A stretch of 64,000 nucleotides of DNA from assembly GCA_947044365.1 (NCBI GenBank), contig OX345636.1:42291537-42355536 (forward strand), written 5' to 3'. Position numbers and translations under genes: made by a program. The notes beneath the pieces are model-generated. The model was not told the DNA's origin and did not search any database. It was given only the letters and a program-made list of their open reading frames with translations. The DNA comes from Petrosia ficiformis (taxonomy: Eukaryota; Porifera; Demospongiae; Haplosclerida; Petrosiidae). Shown here in pieces: positions 1-13,801 of the stretch; position 1 is the stretch's first letter; each line of letters starts with the position of its first letter.

Positions 1-1751
1 CACACAAAAACAGAAAGATGTGTGCCTTTCCCACTACCGTATCCATTAGCCTCAACTCTCAACTGCAGTTTATATCCACCAGGTCCCGAGTAAAATGGTG
101 GACTGTACCATGGATCCTCCAGATTCTTATGCTGAGAAAAATTATTCATGGCTATTAAGATTGGAGGGAAGAGATGATGAGACAAAGGGACTACAGGGCG
201 GTACCACTTTGGCATTTCACCTGCTATGGAGCCTGTGAAAGAGTAGAATCAGGATGTTTACTGATTATAACTGAAATTATTATAATAGATGCATAATTAT
301 GAAGGAACTGACAATACAATTGTAAACAACAAATAACACAAGCCAATTAGTATACCTTTCATTGGTAAGGGCTGAAGCTTCATGATCAGTTGTGACAATT
401 CCTCAGATTGTTGTTTCTTGAAATCTATCATTTGTTCCTCCTGTTCTGTTTTAACTTGCTGCAGTCGCTTCTCTTGTTCCTCAAATTTATGACAGAACTC
501 TCTCTCTTGTTCCTCGAATTTATGACAGAACTCTCTCTCTTGTTTCCTTTGCTGTTCCTTTAGGTGCTCTACCTCTTCCTTGTGCTTGCTTTCGAGTGCA
601 ATAAACCTTTCAAACACTTGGCGTTGGTAACTTTCTATCTTCACCTCAAGGGGTCGTTTCATGCACTCATCTTGTTCGTGGACTTGTAACAAATGCCGAT
701 AGTATTGTTCTCCACACCCATGATGACATTCCTGTTTTACATAGATGCACCTGTTGTCAAGATGTCTCTGAAGGTCACCAAGCTCTCCTTTCCAGTCACA
801 GTCATGATTCGCACATCGAATTCTTAATGCCAATACTTTTCCACGTGTCCTTTTATCAAGCATCATAGTAAAATCATCATCACGACAACAAGGACAGGGT
901 TGTTGACTGACTTGGATACGTTGAATGCAGACCTAACAAATGAAGATGACAATGAAGTCATCATTATACTCATGTACTATATATATTTTGATAATTTCAG
1001 TTACATGAGTTTCAACGCAATGTTAATAATATTTTCCTGAGATGCTAATTTGTTTACCTGTCATTAGGTAAGACTATAGCTTGTTTTGATCTTGATCTAC
1101 TGAATTACACACCATAATAAAGCATAATAACAAAACAAGTATATATTTAAAAAACTCTGAAATGCACTTATAATAACACTTAGCAAAATGCGACCATAAC
1201 ATTATACAAAGAACAATATTTACACAATTCACTCTTATAATTGTATTCTTAGATAAACATCCAAACAAGCAATGAAGTTGATTAATAATTGAACTATTTG
1301 AGCATTTCAAGTTAAGTGTTTGATACTTGGAGTGCAAATTGATCTGCAAAAGGTTCTAATTACATACACACTATTATAACAAATTAGTTGGGAAAATTGA
1401 AGACTATTCTCTATTTTATAGTGGGTATATTCAATTTTAATCCATTTTTGTGCAATATGGACAATTTCTAGTAGTCAATGTTCGGTTAGGCCACTCTGGC
1501 TCTCAACCCTTCAATTATTATTATTATCGTGAGTATATTATAAATCATAATTATATTATTATAATCTCTACCTGACAGATATGGGCTCCACAACATGATA
1601 GAAGGTGTGGGTCTCTCAGTACTAATAAACACACAGGACACTGGAGTGATTCAGGAGCAGGATCAAGAAACAATTGATCATCATAACCACCATTAGACAC
1701 TTCTAGATCTGATAATGGTTGACATACAGGAAAATTAGGGGCAACTGCCAT
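1..1751 (-). CDS. TRAF-like RING E3 adaptor (5' part; C-terminus off the window)
   Basis: Three exons are visible: 1572-1751, 356-932 and 1-232, with GT/AG borders and matching phases (0, then 1). The start ATG at 1749-1751 gives MAVAPNF. Exon 1 carries the first half of a RING (CPVC at residues 38-41, then CCGAHIC); exon 2 completes it with VC and PCPCC ending at residue 76. Two TRAF-type zinc fingers follow ([10 protein letters not shown], then [12 protein letters not shown]), then a long Gln/Glu coiled coil with an 11-residue unit ([11 protein letters not shown]) present twice. The last visible exon reads as a MATH/TRAF-C domain ([34 protein letters not shown]). TRAF proteins trimerise through coiled coil and MATH domain, bind receptor tails in the cytoplasm and can act as ubiquitin ligases. 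Family is secure; the paralogue cannot be assigned, and the gene continues beyond base 1. Confidence 0.9.
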
Positions 1752-1822
1752 ACTTAGTAAAATCTGCTTCCATAAAAGGAGTTTGTTTACATAAGAGATC
1801 ACATGAGCAGTAATATGGAATA

Positions 1823-2012
1823 CAGTAGACTTCAAAATTATTGCAACATGAAAATAAGTGTAATGAAAGTGGAATCCACATAAAACATGGATTCCAATAC
1901 TAGAAAGCCACTTTGTAAAGTATTGGATTTCAAAATTAAGCCATAAAAACCACTCTATGGCTTCACAATGTGGAAATTGATAATTCTGTTGCAATAATTT
2001 TGAAGTCTACTG
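1823..2012. mobile_element. Tc1/mariner-type MITE, 190 bp
   Basis: The ends are near-perfect inverted repeats of about 28 bp, starting CAGTAGACTTCAAAATTATT and ending with its complement. A TA dinucleotide flanks each side (1821-1822 and 2013-2014). CAGT...ACTG ends with a TA target duplication are typical of non-autonomous Tc1/mariner elements. There is no coding capacity. It lies just upstream of the TRAF start codon, so it may sit in its promoter. Confidence 0.75.
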
Positions 2013-2094
2013 TATATGCTAGCAGGAGACCATGAGGCATAGATATACATTTGAGCTTTTTCCAAGACATGGCTGAGACTGCCTGTGAGGCTTT

Positions 2095-2141
2095 GAAATT
2101 AGGAATCATTGCTCTCACTGAGAGCAATGATTCCTAATTTC
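2095..2141. repeat. Perfect palindrome, 47 bp
   Basis: The left arm GAAATTAGGAATCATTGCTC is followed almost without a loop by its exact complement. A second weaker hairpin (GTACTCTAAC ... GTTAGAGTAC) lies at about 2220-2270. Neither looks like a gene. Confidence 0.8.
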
Positions 2142-2816
2142 AGGAACCTGTGATATAAATGCTGAGCAATGAAGATATGCATAAAAAGAATATAATTATA
2201 TTTGAGTATAGCAAAATCTGTACTCTAACTGGCTCCAGCTTGGCCTCAGCCCATGTAGTTAGAGTACATTTGACTATATGTTAGTCTTTCCTTTGATGAT
2301 GCTTTTAAAATAATGGAGAAAGTGCCGTTATGAGAAAGAAAAGGCATGAAGAAATTACTGTTACTAAAATATAGAAAGTACCAATAGAACGATTTTCAAA
2401 TTATTGTATAGTATAGGATTAATTGATTGCATTACGATTCACATTGATGACACGTGGATCAGTAAACATTGCACATCGACTCTGAATGATATTGATAATA
2501 CAAGCAGACATCCACACTCCTAGGAGATTTATAATTAATAGTCATCTTATTTACAGGTTTGAAAGGAAAAACAAAAGAAAAAGAAAAATAGTCAGTCACA
2601 GTCATTCCAGTCCAGTCTCACTGGCAAGCCCTGGCCCCCTTTGCTAGAGGAGGAAGTATCTGGTGACTTGGTATACAACAGCTCATGAAGCCGGAATACA
2701 AATTTTGGTTTCAATCCATAGCGATATTGATGTCACTTTTCATCACAATACGAAAACATTCTACGGAACAGATGTTTTACCTGAATCTAGCTCGGTGTTA
2801 TTCCCATCTCCAGACC

Positions 2817-2919
2817 TTCCATGCCTATGCCATAGGCATGGAATTTCTGTGGACAAGACTAGTCTGGAGTATGTACCATGTACCATGTACCATGCCAGTT
2901 AGTGATCACTAACTGGCAT
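2817..2919. repeat. Two adjacent palindromes (2817-2843 and 2892-2919)
   Basis: 2817-2843 is a near-perfect palindrome around CATGCCTATGCCATAGGCATG. 2892-2919 is a perfect 28-bp palindrome centred on TGATCA. ORFs called across this segment are not supported. Confidence 0.7.
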
Positions 2920-3029
2920 GGCACAGGCATAGACTGACTAGAGCAGACAATAATGACAATAATGTGTACATATTATGAATTCCGTAGAACAGTCATTTTT
3001 ACAAAGAAAACACTTAGAGAGCTTTGTGT

Positions 3030-3400
3030 GATGTCAAAACCAAAAAAAGCATGTAAACGAGATTGGGATGGTATTTCCTCACCAAAATTAAACCATTTCC
3101 ACTATTCAAGTGTGAAATTTTATTGAGCTTTAAAACATGATAATAATTCTGATAAACAGAATGTTTTGACCTGAGGGTCTACTTCAGCTGTAACACTACA
3201 GGTCGAAACGTTCTGTTTATCAGAATCATTTATCATGTTTTAAAGCTCAATAACATTTCACACTTGAATCTACCAACATGATAACAAATATTTACGAAAT
3301 CCCTTCCACTATATTGCTATCATCCAAATCTTGTTTTGTGCTTTTTCAGTCTACATGCATCTTCTTTCATTTTTAAAAATGTTCTTTTTATTATACAGTA
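3030..3400. repeat. Diverged copy of the GATGTCAAAACC repeat family
   Basis: GATGTCAAAACC at 3030-3043 followed by GATTGGGATGGTA, and ATGTTCTTTTTATTAT near 3378, match the arms of the intact foldback at 57679-57992. A second diverged arm lies at 3735-3855 and another at 14230-14310. The foldback at 3104-3267 sits between the two arms here. Confidence 0.5.
3104..3267. mobile_element. Foldback MITE, ~164 bp
   Basis: The two arms of about 60 bp are inverted copies of each other (left TTCAAGTGTGAAAT, right ATTTCACACTTGAA) with imperfect matches inside. A short unpaired centre near 3172-3205 separates them. The motif ATTGAGCTTTA is shared with the foldback at 8359-8454, so they may be related. 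Confidence 0.7.
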
Positions 3401-3919
3401 GCTCTGTTTGTGAATCTCAAGCCTGGTCCATTACAATGATAATTGTACTATATAGTTGCTAGTGATAAAATAAATTATATGTATAGCTTCATGTACCTAA
3501 TGGAATATACTAGATGATTATCTGTACTGTTGGCGATATTGAGATGTTGTCTATAACATTCATCCCTTTAATCAAATTAAGTATTAGAGACTAATTAGAG
3601 TACAGACATGTTACACCAGGTGGTATGTAAAAACAACTGTTCTACATAGTGAAACAGAACCGACATCATACTGAAACACAATATAAATTCAGGTGGCCAG
3701 ACACTCAGTAATCTGTGAAACTTCAACAATTTCAACTAATTATTGTAGTCATTAAAAAAAAAAGAAGAGTATTCAAAAAAAAACATTTAAAAAAAATGAA
3801 AGCGCAGATGTCAAAACTGAAAAAGCTCAGAAACAAGATTGGGACGGTAGCAATTTATACCGGCTTAGTTATTATGGTTAGTTTAATTTTGTTAAGTACT
3901 GCATTTTTAATGCAATGAT

Positions 3920-5015
3920 GAGATATGCTACAGCATTTTATATATAACATATCATAGAGGAATTAAATTTGTTTGATCTGGCACTCGATCACCAATATAA
4001 TATTCATAATTTTTGAGATTGATTCTCATAGAGTCATAATTATAATAATCAAATATAATTATTATGCTAAATAATTATTTGTGACTCCACCATTTAGATA
4101 TAATTATATAATTATACATAATTATAATCAAGTACTGTGCGCACAAATACATTTTCTCCGTTTGTATGTGATTATTAATGTCAAAACTCAAAACACCACG
4201 ACTCGAATTTCAGGAATGTTGTCCGCCGCTGTTCAATCGCACACTCCCGCCCTCGCGTGTATATATATATCACTTTCAGTTTTTTAGTGTTGTAATTTTA
4301 CAACATCCTGTCAGATAGGAAGTACCACACCTACTTATTACATTGCTAAATTTCACTGCAATGGCTGGGTCTTGGATGTACCACACCCCAAATTACTGTA
4401 GATTACAAGAGTATACCAATGTGGTGGCGGCGGCATGTCGGCATTCTATTGTTCAAAACGCCCACGCTTCGTTGGATGTGGTCTAGCGGTGCTTTGATTC
4501 AAGTGTCCGCCCTTTGATGTTACTTTGAAGTGAAAGGAGAGTAGAACGTTATGTTGATGTTTGTGTGATGTATAGACTTGAGTTTCTAGCTGGTTCTAGC
4601 GAGAGAGAAAGGGATGTTGGGAGAATAAGTGACAAATAGCGTTCGTGTGCAGACTTGAGTAATTGGTAAGCAAGGTTGAGGTGAGTGTTAGATTGCTCCA
4701 GAAGTTGGAGAAAGTTGCAAATTGCCTGTATTCATTTGCAACGAAGGTTTTGATTTTAATGAGATGCTGAGCCACACCTCGCAATCAGTATATTAATATT
4801 ACATCCATGGTAGGTGTGGTTGGAATTATTATTAAAATTAATTCATTCTTTTTTCAAAAGCCCCCGGGTTACGAAACTGTAAGTGATAGGGCCTAAATAG
4901 GGGCAGTCCAAATAATGGACACACCCCCATGGACATAAAAACTCTGTACACATGATCAAGTCAATAGTATGGAACATTTCTTCTTGTAGTTCAGTATTTT
5001 CGCTTATTTTATTTC
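3920..5015. other. Upstream region of the LysM gene; element end at 4795-4885
   Basis: No gene is recognised in this stretch. From 4795 to 4885, the run GGTAGGTGTGGTTGGAAT ... AAAAGCCCCCGGGTTACGAA matches, in inverted orientation, the blocks at 47690-47760 and 62440-62510, and its end (GAAACTGTAAGTG) matches 46285-46310 inverted. It is therefore a transposon-end fragment. The LysM promoter is presumably within the last few hundred bases, but no TATA or initiator was clear. Confidence 0.4.
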
Positions 5016-8000
5016 ATGGCAGCCACAACTGAAGGAATAAAGATCACTGTTAACTCTGACTCGACCAGTCGATATTTAAATGGTCAAAATGGCGAGCAAG
5101 TTCACACTTCCCTAGTGTCCAGCAATCAGAAACGCCATTATGGTACAGTTAACAAGGGACAGTGGAAGGCCAATGGATTCTTAATCCATAAGATCCAAGA
5201 TACTGATACTTTACAAGGAATAGCTTTAAGATATGAAGTTCCAGTGAGTTGTTGTAATACACAGTACATGTGTATCTTACTGTTGAGTAATTAGATAATT
5301 GTGCAGGAAGGTTGCTGTCCTTTTTTAAGAATGATCAACTGGAAAGAAAGGCAACTAGTTAGTATTCATACTACACTGTGACCTACCCTCCAATCCTTGT
5401 ATTTTATTGCCTGTTTGTGGTGTTGTATGAAGCTTAGTGCCATTCTTTCCAATACATGTACCTTCCCAAGCACAGTTAACTTGCTGTTTCTCTTTGCTGT
5501 TATGTGTGATGATGAACACAACACTGTCCAATAGAATAGGTACATGTATAGTACTTTGTAATGATATATTACTATTAACTGCCTTGATAGCTTTAACCAT
5601 CAAATTTTATTCTTCATACATGTACATAAATATAGTACTTTCTGGGTGGGCTGTAATCAGTGTACTGTACTATACTGTACTTGGCTGTACTGTACTGTAC
5701 TATACTGCACTGTACTTGGTTGTACTCTACTGTACTGTACTATACTGCACTGTACTGTACTGTACTCTACTGTAAAGTACTGTACTCTACTGTACTGTAC
5801 TGTACTGCACTGTACTGTACTGTACTGTACTGTACTGTACTCTACTGTACGGTACTGTACTGTACTGTACTGTGAATGTACTCAATGCGTTTTCAATGGC
5901 TAAACTCACAATGGTTATCATGGTATGTGATAACCATTGTAGTATATAAACTTCCTGCCTACATGTAAATTCTGTTAGGAATCAATGGTAATTGTACAGT
6001 TACATGTATGTCAAATGAGCATTCTAAGGGACTTGTTTCTGTTAACATCTACTTTTAAAGTCTATCTTTGTAAACAACAAAGCAAAGGATAACCTTAGTA
6101 GATACTCATAATTAATGTTGTTTTAGTTTCACACAACTTGTAGTTATAGTTATAACAAGTGTATAACTGTATATAGAGGAAAAAAAACATCCCTATGATT
6201 GCTTTACAAATTTAAGTGAAGATAAAAGTATCCCTATGACTGCTTTGTGGTGTTCAGCATTCAGTAATCATGGCTGACTTTATCATGCCTGAAACACAAC
6301 AGCATACTATAGTTATTATTTCGATCATCTACTCTCCTTACCTTTTAAGGACCTTCTAGAACTTTAGAAATATATTTCAGGAAGAATAGCCAGTTATTAG
6401 TTCCAGTTTCTACATAAGCTACAATCAGTTTTCTTTCTGCTGCTCTGTACTAGTCTGTAGAGCTTGAGAGCGCGTTCTGTTACGTGCCACGCCCATTAAT
6501 TGACTGAGCCCCCGATAATGACGTAACTTCCTTAACTACGAATACAACGCATACTCGCGTAAGTGACACAAGAATATATATATATATAAACATACATTGA
6601 ACCCGTGGGAAAGCAATCATAGGGATGGCCCTACGGCCATAATAATATTATGCCTATCTAGTTTCTCAAACTAGTTCCTATCTATTTATAGTTTTAGTTA
6701 ACTAAGGTAATATTAGGCTTACTAAAAGGGAGTCCCCAATATTGAATTTACTTTGTTTAGAGATGTAATTTAGTTATAGTTTCGTTGTCAATAAAATGGT
6801 TTTATAGTTATAGTTAAGTAAAAGAACACTACAGTCACAATACACATTATACATAATTATAATGTGTATTGTGATTGTAGTGTCGGTTTAGTTAACTATA
6901 ATGTGTAACTATAAAATCCCTTTTAGTAAGGCATTTTGACTACGCAACTGTAACAGAGTAACAGTAATTACCTTACTTCTATATACTGCAGTATAGTACT
7001 GTCTCACTACTGTGGTGTTGAATTGATAAATACACTAATTACTGTCAAACCACTAAAATGAAACTACTGAGTAATTACTGTACTGTATGAGGACTTTTTA
7101 TTGACATGTACTTAAACATTTATTGATGTAGTTTTAGTTGACTACCCACCTATTCAGGGGGTAGTTTTCACCATGCAACATTATTGATACACTAATTACT
7201 GTCAAACCACTAAAATGAAACTACTGAGTAATTACTGTAGTGTATGGGGACTTTTTATTGACATGTACTGTACTTAAACACTATAATACTTATTGATGTA
7301 GTTTTAGTTGACTACCCACCTACCTATTCAGGGGGTAATTTTCACCATGCAACCATTCAGAACTTCATTTTTGTCAAATATTAAGTGTTAACTCACTTTT
7401 TTGCTGTAATGAGATATTGACTTTTGGTGTATTTTTGTAATATACATGTATAAGCCTAAAGGGCTGGTATCAAGATCAACCACCACCATTTTTTTTAATA
7501 GTGTTTGGTTTCATAAACATAAAACACAAATTCATGTATTCAGATACCCAAAAAATTGATTCGGTTCAGTTCAAAGGATAATTATCTCGATATATTTCCA
7601 GTCCTTTTGACAATTAATTATCATTGTAATAAATTATAGATTTATAAACACACTTGATTTGTACGTTATTAATACATATACATATACACAGGTTGCAGAG
7701 ATACAGAGAATAAATCGTCTCTTTTCTAATGATACTATACATCTACATGAAGACTTGAAAATCCCATATTGTGTGAGTCCCTCATCCTCACCAATAATTA
7801 CTCATAAATCTCAAACAGAGAAACAAACTAATACTTCATCATTGAGTGAAGACTCTGATGAAGAAAATGATGTTAAACACACTTCCCTGTCATTATCGGG
7901 TGGAGGAGTTAGAGAAGGATTGAGTAGCTCTGGTGAAAAAGATATTAGCTCTTTGTTAAATGCGGTTGATGAACAATTAAAACTCTCTCGAAATTTTGCT

Positions 8001-11000
8001 GAAAAATTAGCAAAGAAAAAGTTAGTGTATAATGTATAGAGAGGGGCGGGTTTACTCTTTGGGAAATGATCAATCTGTGTGAAGCACACTGCTCCTAGGA
8101 GGGGGTGGGGGATGCCCCCTCTATAATTATAATGTATAGAGAGGGGCAGTGTTTACTCTTTGGGAAATGATCAATCTGTGTGAAGCACACTGCTCCTAGG
8201 GGGCTGGGGGATGCCCCCTCTATCTGTATGAAACTATGCATATACATTGTAGTGATTTTAAAATATTGATACAAACTTTATCACTGTGGCTGGTCTGTTT
8301 CAATTTATAAAAAAAATGTGATAATATACTGTATTGAGTGTTGACAACTGAGTCACCTTATTTCAGGAGAGTATTTCATTGAGCTTTACAAACAAGTGGT
8401 AGCGTCATGAAGGTACTGTGTTCATAAAGCTCAATGAAATACTCTCCTGAAATATTACAACATGGTAAATATTATCTATAACATTGTAGTCACCTTATTG
8501 TCTTCCTGCTATACTATTTGTTTTATTCTCTCCTGCTATACATATAAGCATGGTTGAACAGATAAACAAACAAGGATTTAGCTAAAGAAGGGGATGTTCC
8601 CTTCTCATGGTGACTTGAGAATAAAATAATGAATATTTGAATGTTTTGCAACATTACATGTATGTAAACATTGAACCAATACTATCATAATTAGTATACA
8701 ACTAGTCATGTGTGACAACATCTCTCTCTCTCTCTCTCTCTCTTCTATCTCTGTGTCTCCCTCTCTAACTCTCTCTCTAGTACATGTATATAATTGTAGA
8801 TGACAATAATACATACATGTACATAATTATACATGTACATAAACATGAAAATTCATGTGCCTAGCATGCTAGCAAAAGGCATAGAAACGATTAACGAACA
8901 AACATGTATATAATTGTAGATGACAATAATACATACATGTACATAATTATACATGTACATAAACATGAAAATTCATGTGCCTAGCATGCTAGCAAAAGGC
9001 ATAGAAACGATTAACGAACAAACACAACAAACAAACAAGCAGCTTATAAAATTCATAAAGCACAGCCATAAAGGGCTTAGAAAGTATTAAAGCAGCCACT
9101 CTGGCTTAAAAAATAACAATCAGTCACAATGGCTTAGAAACATAGCACATGTACATGTACATGTAATACACTGTAATTACTGTATCTACAATGTATATTG
9201 TTGAGTACATATACATGTATGTACATGTATGTACATGTAATACACTGTAATTACTGTATCTATATTGTTGAGTACATATACATGTATGTACATGTAATAC
9301 TATCCATGGTTTCAAACAGGATTTTTTGTTTGGGAGGGGTAAGAATCAATCATGCAAAGCTCCTTTGTGGGGGGGGGGGGGGGGGGGGTGGTGGGGTGGG
9401 AGTATGCACCCCAGGAAAATGTAGGCCCTCTGAAGTTGCTTCTGGTGATTCTGGTGGCTTCTGGGGCCCCAGAAGACTTGTAGCTAAGATGTTATCACCT
9501 TTATTGTGTGCATTTATACAATAATGTATTATTTTTTAGAGTATGAATGCATGTACATGTATTCTATTCACTGGGTTCGTTTAGAGAAACAAAATTTTAA
9601 TGGAGTTAAGTTGAATGTTTATGACTTGTAATGTACAACTAAGTGTGTTGTGTACGTGCATGATATGCAAGTGGGCTTTGAGGAAGGCATACATCTCTAG
9701 AAGAAAAAGAAACAAGATATATTGTATATTGAGAAAAACGTATCCCTATGATTGCTTTGAGGTGTACAACATTCAGTAATCATGGCTGAATTTCTCATGT
9801 ATGAAACACAACATATCCTATTATAGTTATTACTTTGATTAACTACTCTTCTTACTTTATAGAGGTTCTTGTAGAACTTCAGGAATATATTGCAGCTAAT
9901 AATTCCAGTTTCTACGTAAGGCTACAAGCAGCTTTCTTCCTGCTAGTCTGTAAAGCTCAAGTGCAAGTTCTATTATGCGCCATGCCCATTAATTGACCGA
10001 GCCTCCTGGAATGACGTGACTTCCTTAACTACGTATACAACACATGCGTTCACATGACACAAGAATATACATGTAGATTATATAAACATACATCGGGTCA
10101 TCGAACCTGTAGGAAAGCAATTATAGAGATGGCCCTACAGGCCATAAATGAATAGACCACATTACTGGTGCTGAAAAAGCAAACTGCATATACAGCATAG
10201 TTTTGTGGAGTAGTATGTTTTGATGTACACACACTCACAAGTTACATTTTGACTTGGTGTTGTATTGAAAATGTGTTTTTGTTGTCGTTTTACATGTTGA
10301 CTATACAGTACTGTTTTGATATACTTTGTTATGATTATGATATTACACATTGTGTTATGATATGGAGTTAGTGCCGAGAGAATATACTGTTTAATACATG
10401 ATTATATACAGCTACACCTCACTATAGTTACAGATATTACCACACACACACACACACATGCACATCAGAGTTTTTGATAAGTTTTGAGAAGCATGGGCCA
10501 AATTGGCTCAGCAATGGTTATTGTGTGCACCATTGGGACTCGATTAACAATTAACAAACAATTATTACTGTTAGTGACAATATAACTATAATTAACTGCG
10601 TCATCTGGCCCAAAGAAAGAACTGTGCTGTGCCGAACAAGAAGCTCTTTGTGCCAATGGTGGGCCGTATGAGCTTATCAAAAACAGTGACACACATACAT
10701 ACATACATGTACATGTACACACACACACACATACATGTACACACACATGCACACACACATACATGTACATATACACACATGTACATGTACACATACATGC
10801 AACACACATGTACAATGTACATGTACACACACATGCATCTACATGTACACACACATGCACACACACACATGCATAATTAACTCACACACCATACAACATA
10901 CACATATACATGTACACACACATGCACACACACATGCATAATTATAACACTCACACACCACATAACATACACACAAACATGTACCAAGGTTTCATACTAA

Positions 11001-13763
11001 GGTGTTGGCTTGAGATTCCCTCCTCCCTTTCGCTGGTAGTATCACAATGAAATCTTGTATACTTGCACACATCAGACATGAGGTCAATCGTCAATTAAAA
11101 TGCAATTATTACTAATACCTCCTAATATACATGTAAGTCAATGTAATATAATTATTACTATTATCATTAACCTTAAAAATCAGTAGATTACTATTACTAT
11201 TACTAATACATCCTAAGTCAATGTAATATATTACTATTACTATTACTAATACATCCTAAGTTAGTGTAATATATTACTATTACTATTATTATTACCTTAA
11301 AAATCAGTACATTACTATCCACCTGAGTCAGTGTTGCTGTTATGGATTGCAATAGCATTGAGGTTTCCTTGAAATTCTGTCATGTTTTAAACTAAATGAC
11401 TAATGTTCATGAGTTTCTCAAAAACAGAATCAGTAAGTTTGCACCTCATCCAAACTTTCCCTCTAATACTAAAAAGTCTCTTTACTGGCCCTACTATAAA
11501 TGAACATATTAAGGTGAATTACAATTACTATTACCTCAACATTGAGATTGTATATTACTGTTACTGTTACCATTACCTCAACATTGAGATTGTATATTAC
11601 TATTACTATCACCTCAACATTGAGATTGTATATTACTATTACTACTTGACTGTCTATTACTACATGTATTACTATTACCTCGGTTTTTAAATTATTTATA
11701 TATTACCTTGAAATATGTAATCTTTACTATTACATGTACCAGAGGTTTTGATAAATTTTGAGGCTTGGGCCAAATTGGCTCAAACATGGTTAATGTGTGT
11801 GTGCCATTGAGAATACATCTTAAGCCAATTAACAAAGAGTTAATGCTGTTAGTGACAATATAATCATAATTAACTGTGCCACTAGCCCAAAGAGAGAACT
11901 GTGTAAGAGGTTCTTTGGGCCAATGGTGTGCCATATGAGGTTATCAAAAACACTGACATGTACTATTATCCCATGTCTGACACACACATAACACACAACA
12001 CTGTACATGTATGTAGTATACACCATATACGTACATGTACATGTTTATTTTGTTTTTGAAATTTTATCATAATTATTGTTGTAATATCACAACATACATA
12101 CTATGAAATGATAAATTACTCTTATGTTGAAAGTTTATCTTACATGTACAATATATTATCCCTCATTATGGCACTGATGTCATTATGATATGGTGTCATT
12201 TGTAGAGAAAATTTGTTTTTATTTAGTGTTTTTTTTAAAACGTTGATCTTAAGGTGGCGGGTCCACCAATTTCTCATTAAATATTCACATTTTTTAAAGT
12301 ATTTTTATTATAATATTATTTGTGTTATGAAAAAGAGTAAATAAATTTTCCTGTGGAATTACCACTAGAAGAATATTAATCAAAGTACATGTAAGTATCA
12401 ACTCCAAACTTTCTTCGGTAATGCAGTAACAAGCGAGTCTGTGCGTAAGAGTTTCCAACGTCTTATCTACATGTACATATACTTCAAGGTAATATTACAA
12501 TAGTTTGGGAGATATCTAGTAACAACATGGAGCTCTAGACTACAGAGTGATTTTAGAATTCATCATTATAGTACCTAGATATGAAGTTTCACTAACCTGT
12601 TTGTCTCAAAAAAGTAAAATTTCACGAAAAGGCTCTGTAGTCCGGAGAAGGGCTGAAGACACACCCTAAAAATCCCAAAATATCTCGTATTAGTGGAACT
12701 GTGTTCCAATAAGACGTCAAAAACTGCTACAACTATGAAATTTCAGTTGTTTAGTAGAATAAAAACGGTAATTTCTTATAGTGGGTATTGCTTAACTGTG
12801 TGTAAGTCGAATGAATATCATGAGTAATAATTATTTCAATATTTCTGAATTTATGAATAATAATTAGTAGACCCGCCACCTTAAATAATGATTTAATTAA
12901 TGTACATGTACATGTACCTTGTAAGTTGTTTGATATTTCAACACACACACACACACATGCACACACTCACATGCACACACACACACACACACACACTCTA
13001 TAGTGCTGCTAGTAAATCAGCTTCTGATGCATACAATAGAATGAATGAAGAACAATCTGAAGAGAACTTGGATACAATTACGTGAGAACAAACACATCAT
13101 AGAACCGTTCTGTGATTAAATATATATTTCTGGGTTACATATACATACACATTGTATATGTATGGTTAAGGAGGGTGTGTCATTTTGGTGTGATTGGTTA
13201 ACTAGCCTTAAGGTAGACCTGAAGGAAGAAAGCAGCTTGAAAAACAGTGTACAGTAAGAAGTAAGAATCAAGATATGTAGAGAAAAAAGTATCCCTATGA
13301 TTGCTTTCTCATGTCTAAAATACAAACATCTATTATACTTATTTGTTTTATTATTCACTGTATGTTTTAATGGTTCTTGTATAACTTTATAATGTATTCA
13401 GACATAACTATCAATTGCATAATATGCAATCAGTATATTATATTGTTTATGTGCCACACCCTTTAATTGACCGAGCCCGCCTGGAATGAGCAAACATTCT
13501 TAACAATATGTGTGTTACACAAACAGATATATATATATATATATCAGAGTTTTTGATAAGTTTTGAAGCATGGGCCAAATTGGCTCAACAATAGTTAGTG
13601 TGTGCGCCATTGGGAATACATCTTGAGCCAATTAACTAAGGGTTGATGCTGTTAGTGACAATGTAATCATAATTAACTGTGCCACTGGCCCAAAGAGAGA
13701 ACTGTGCAGTGCCAAATAAGAAGCTCTTTGAGCCAATGGTATATAAGCTTATCAAAAACACTG

Positions 13764-13801
<38 letters not shown>

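Noticed and set aside
3715..3918. 67-aa lysine-rich ORF ending in a hydrophobic helix
   Set aside because: It overlaps a diverged arm of the foldback repeat family, so the lysines come from A-rich repeat DNA.
4480..4520. Possible tRNA-like GGTCTAGCGGTGCTTTGATT segment
   Set aside because: No box B or cloverleaf could be built around it.
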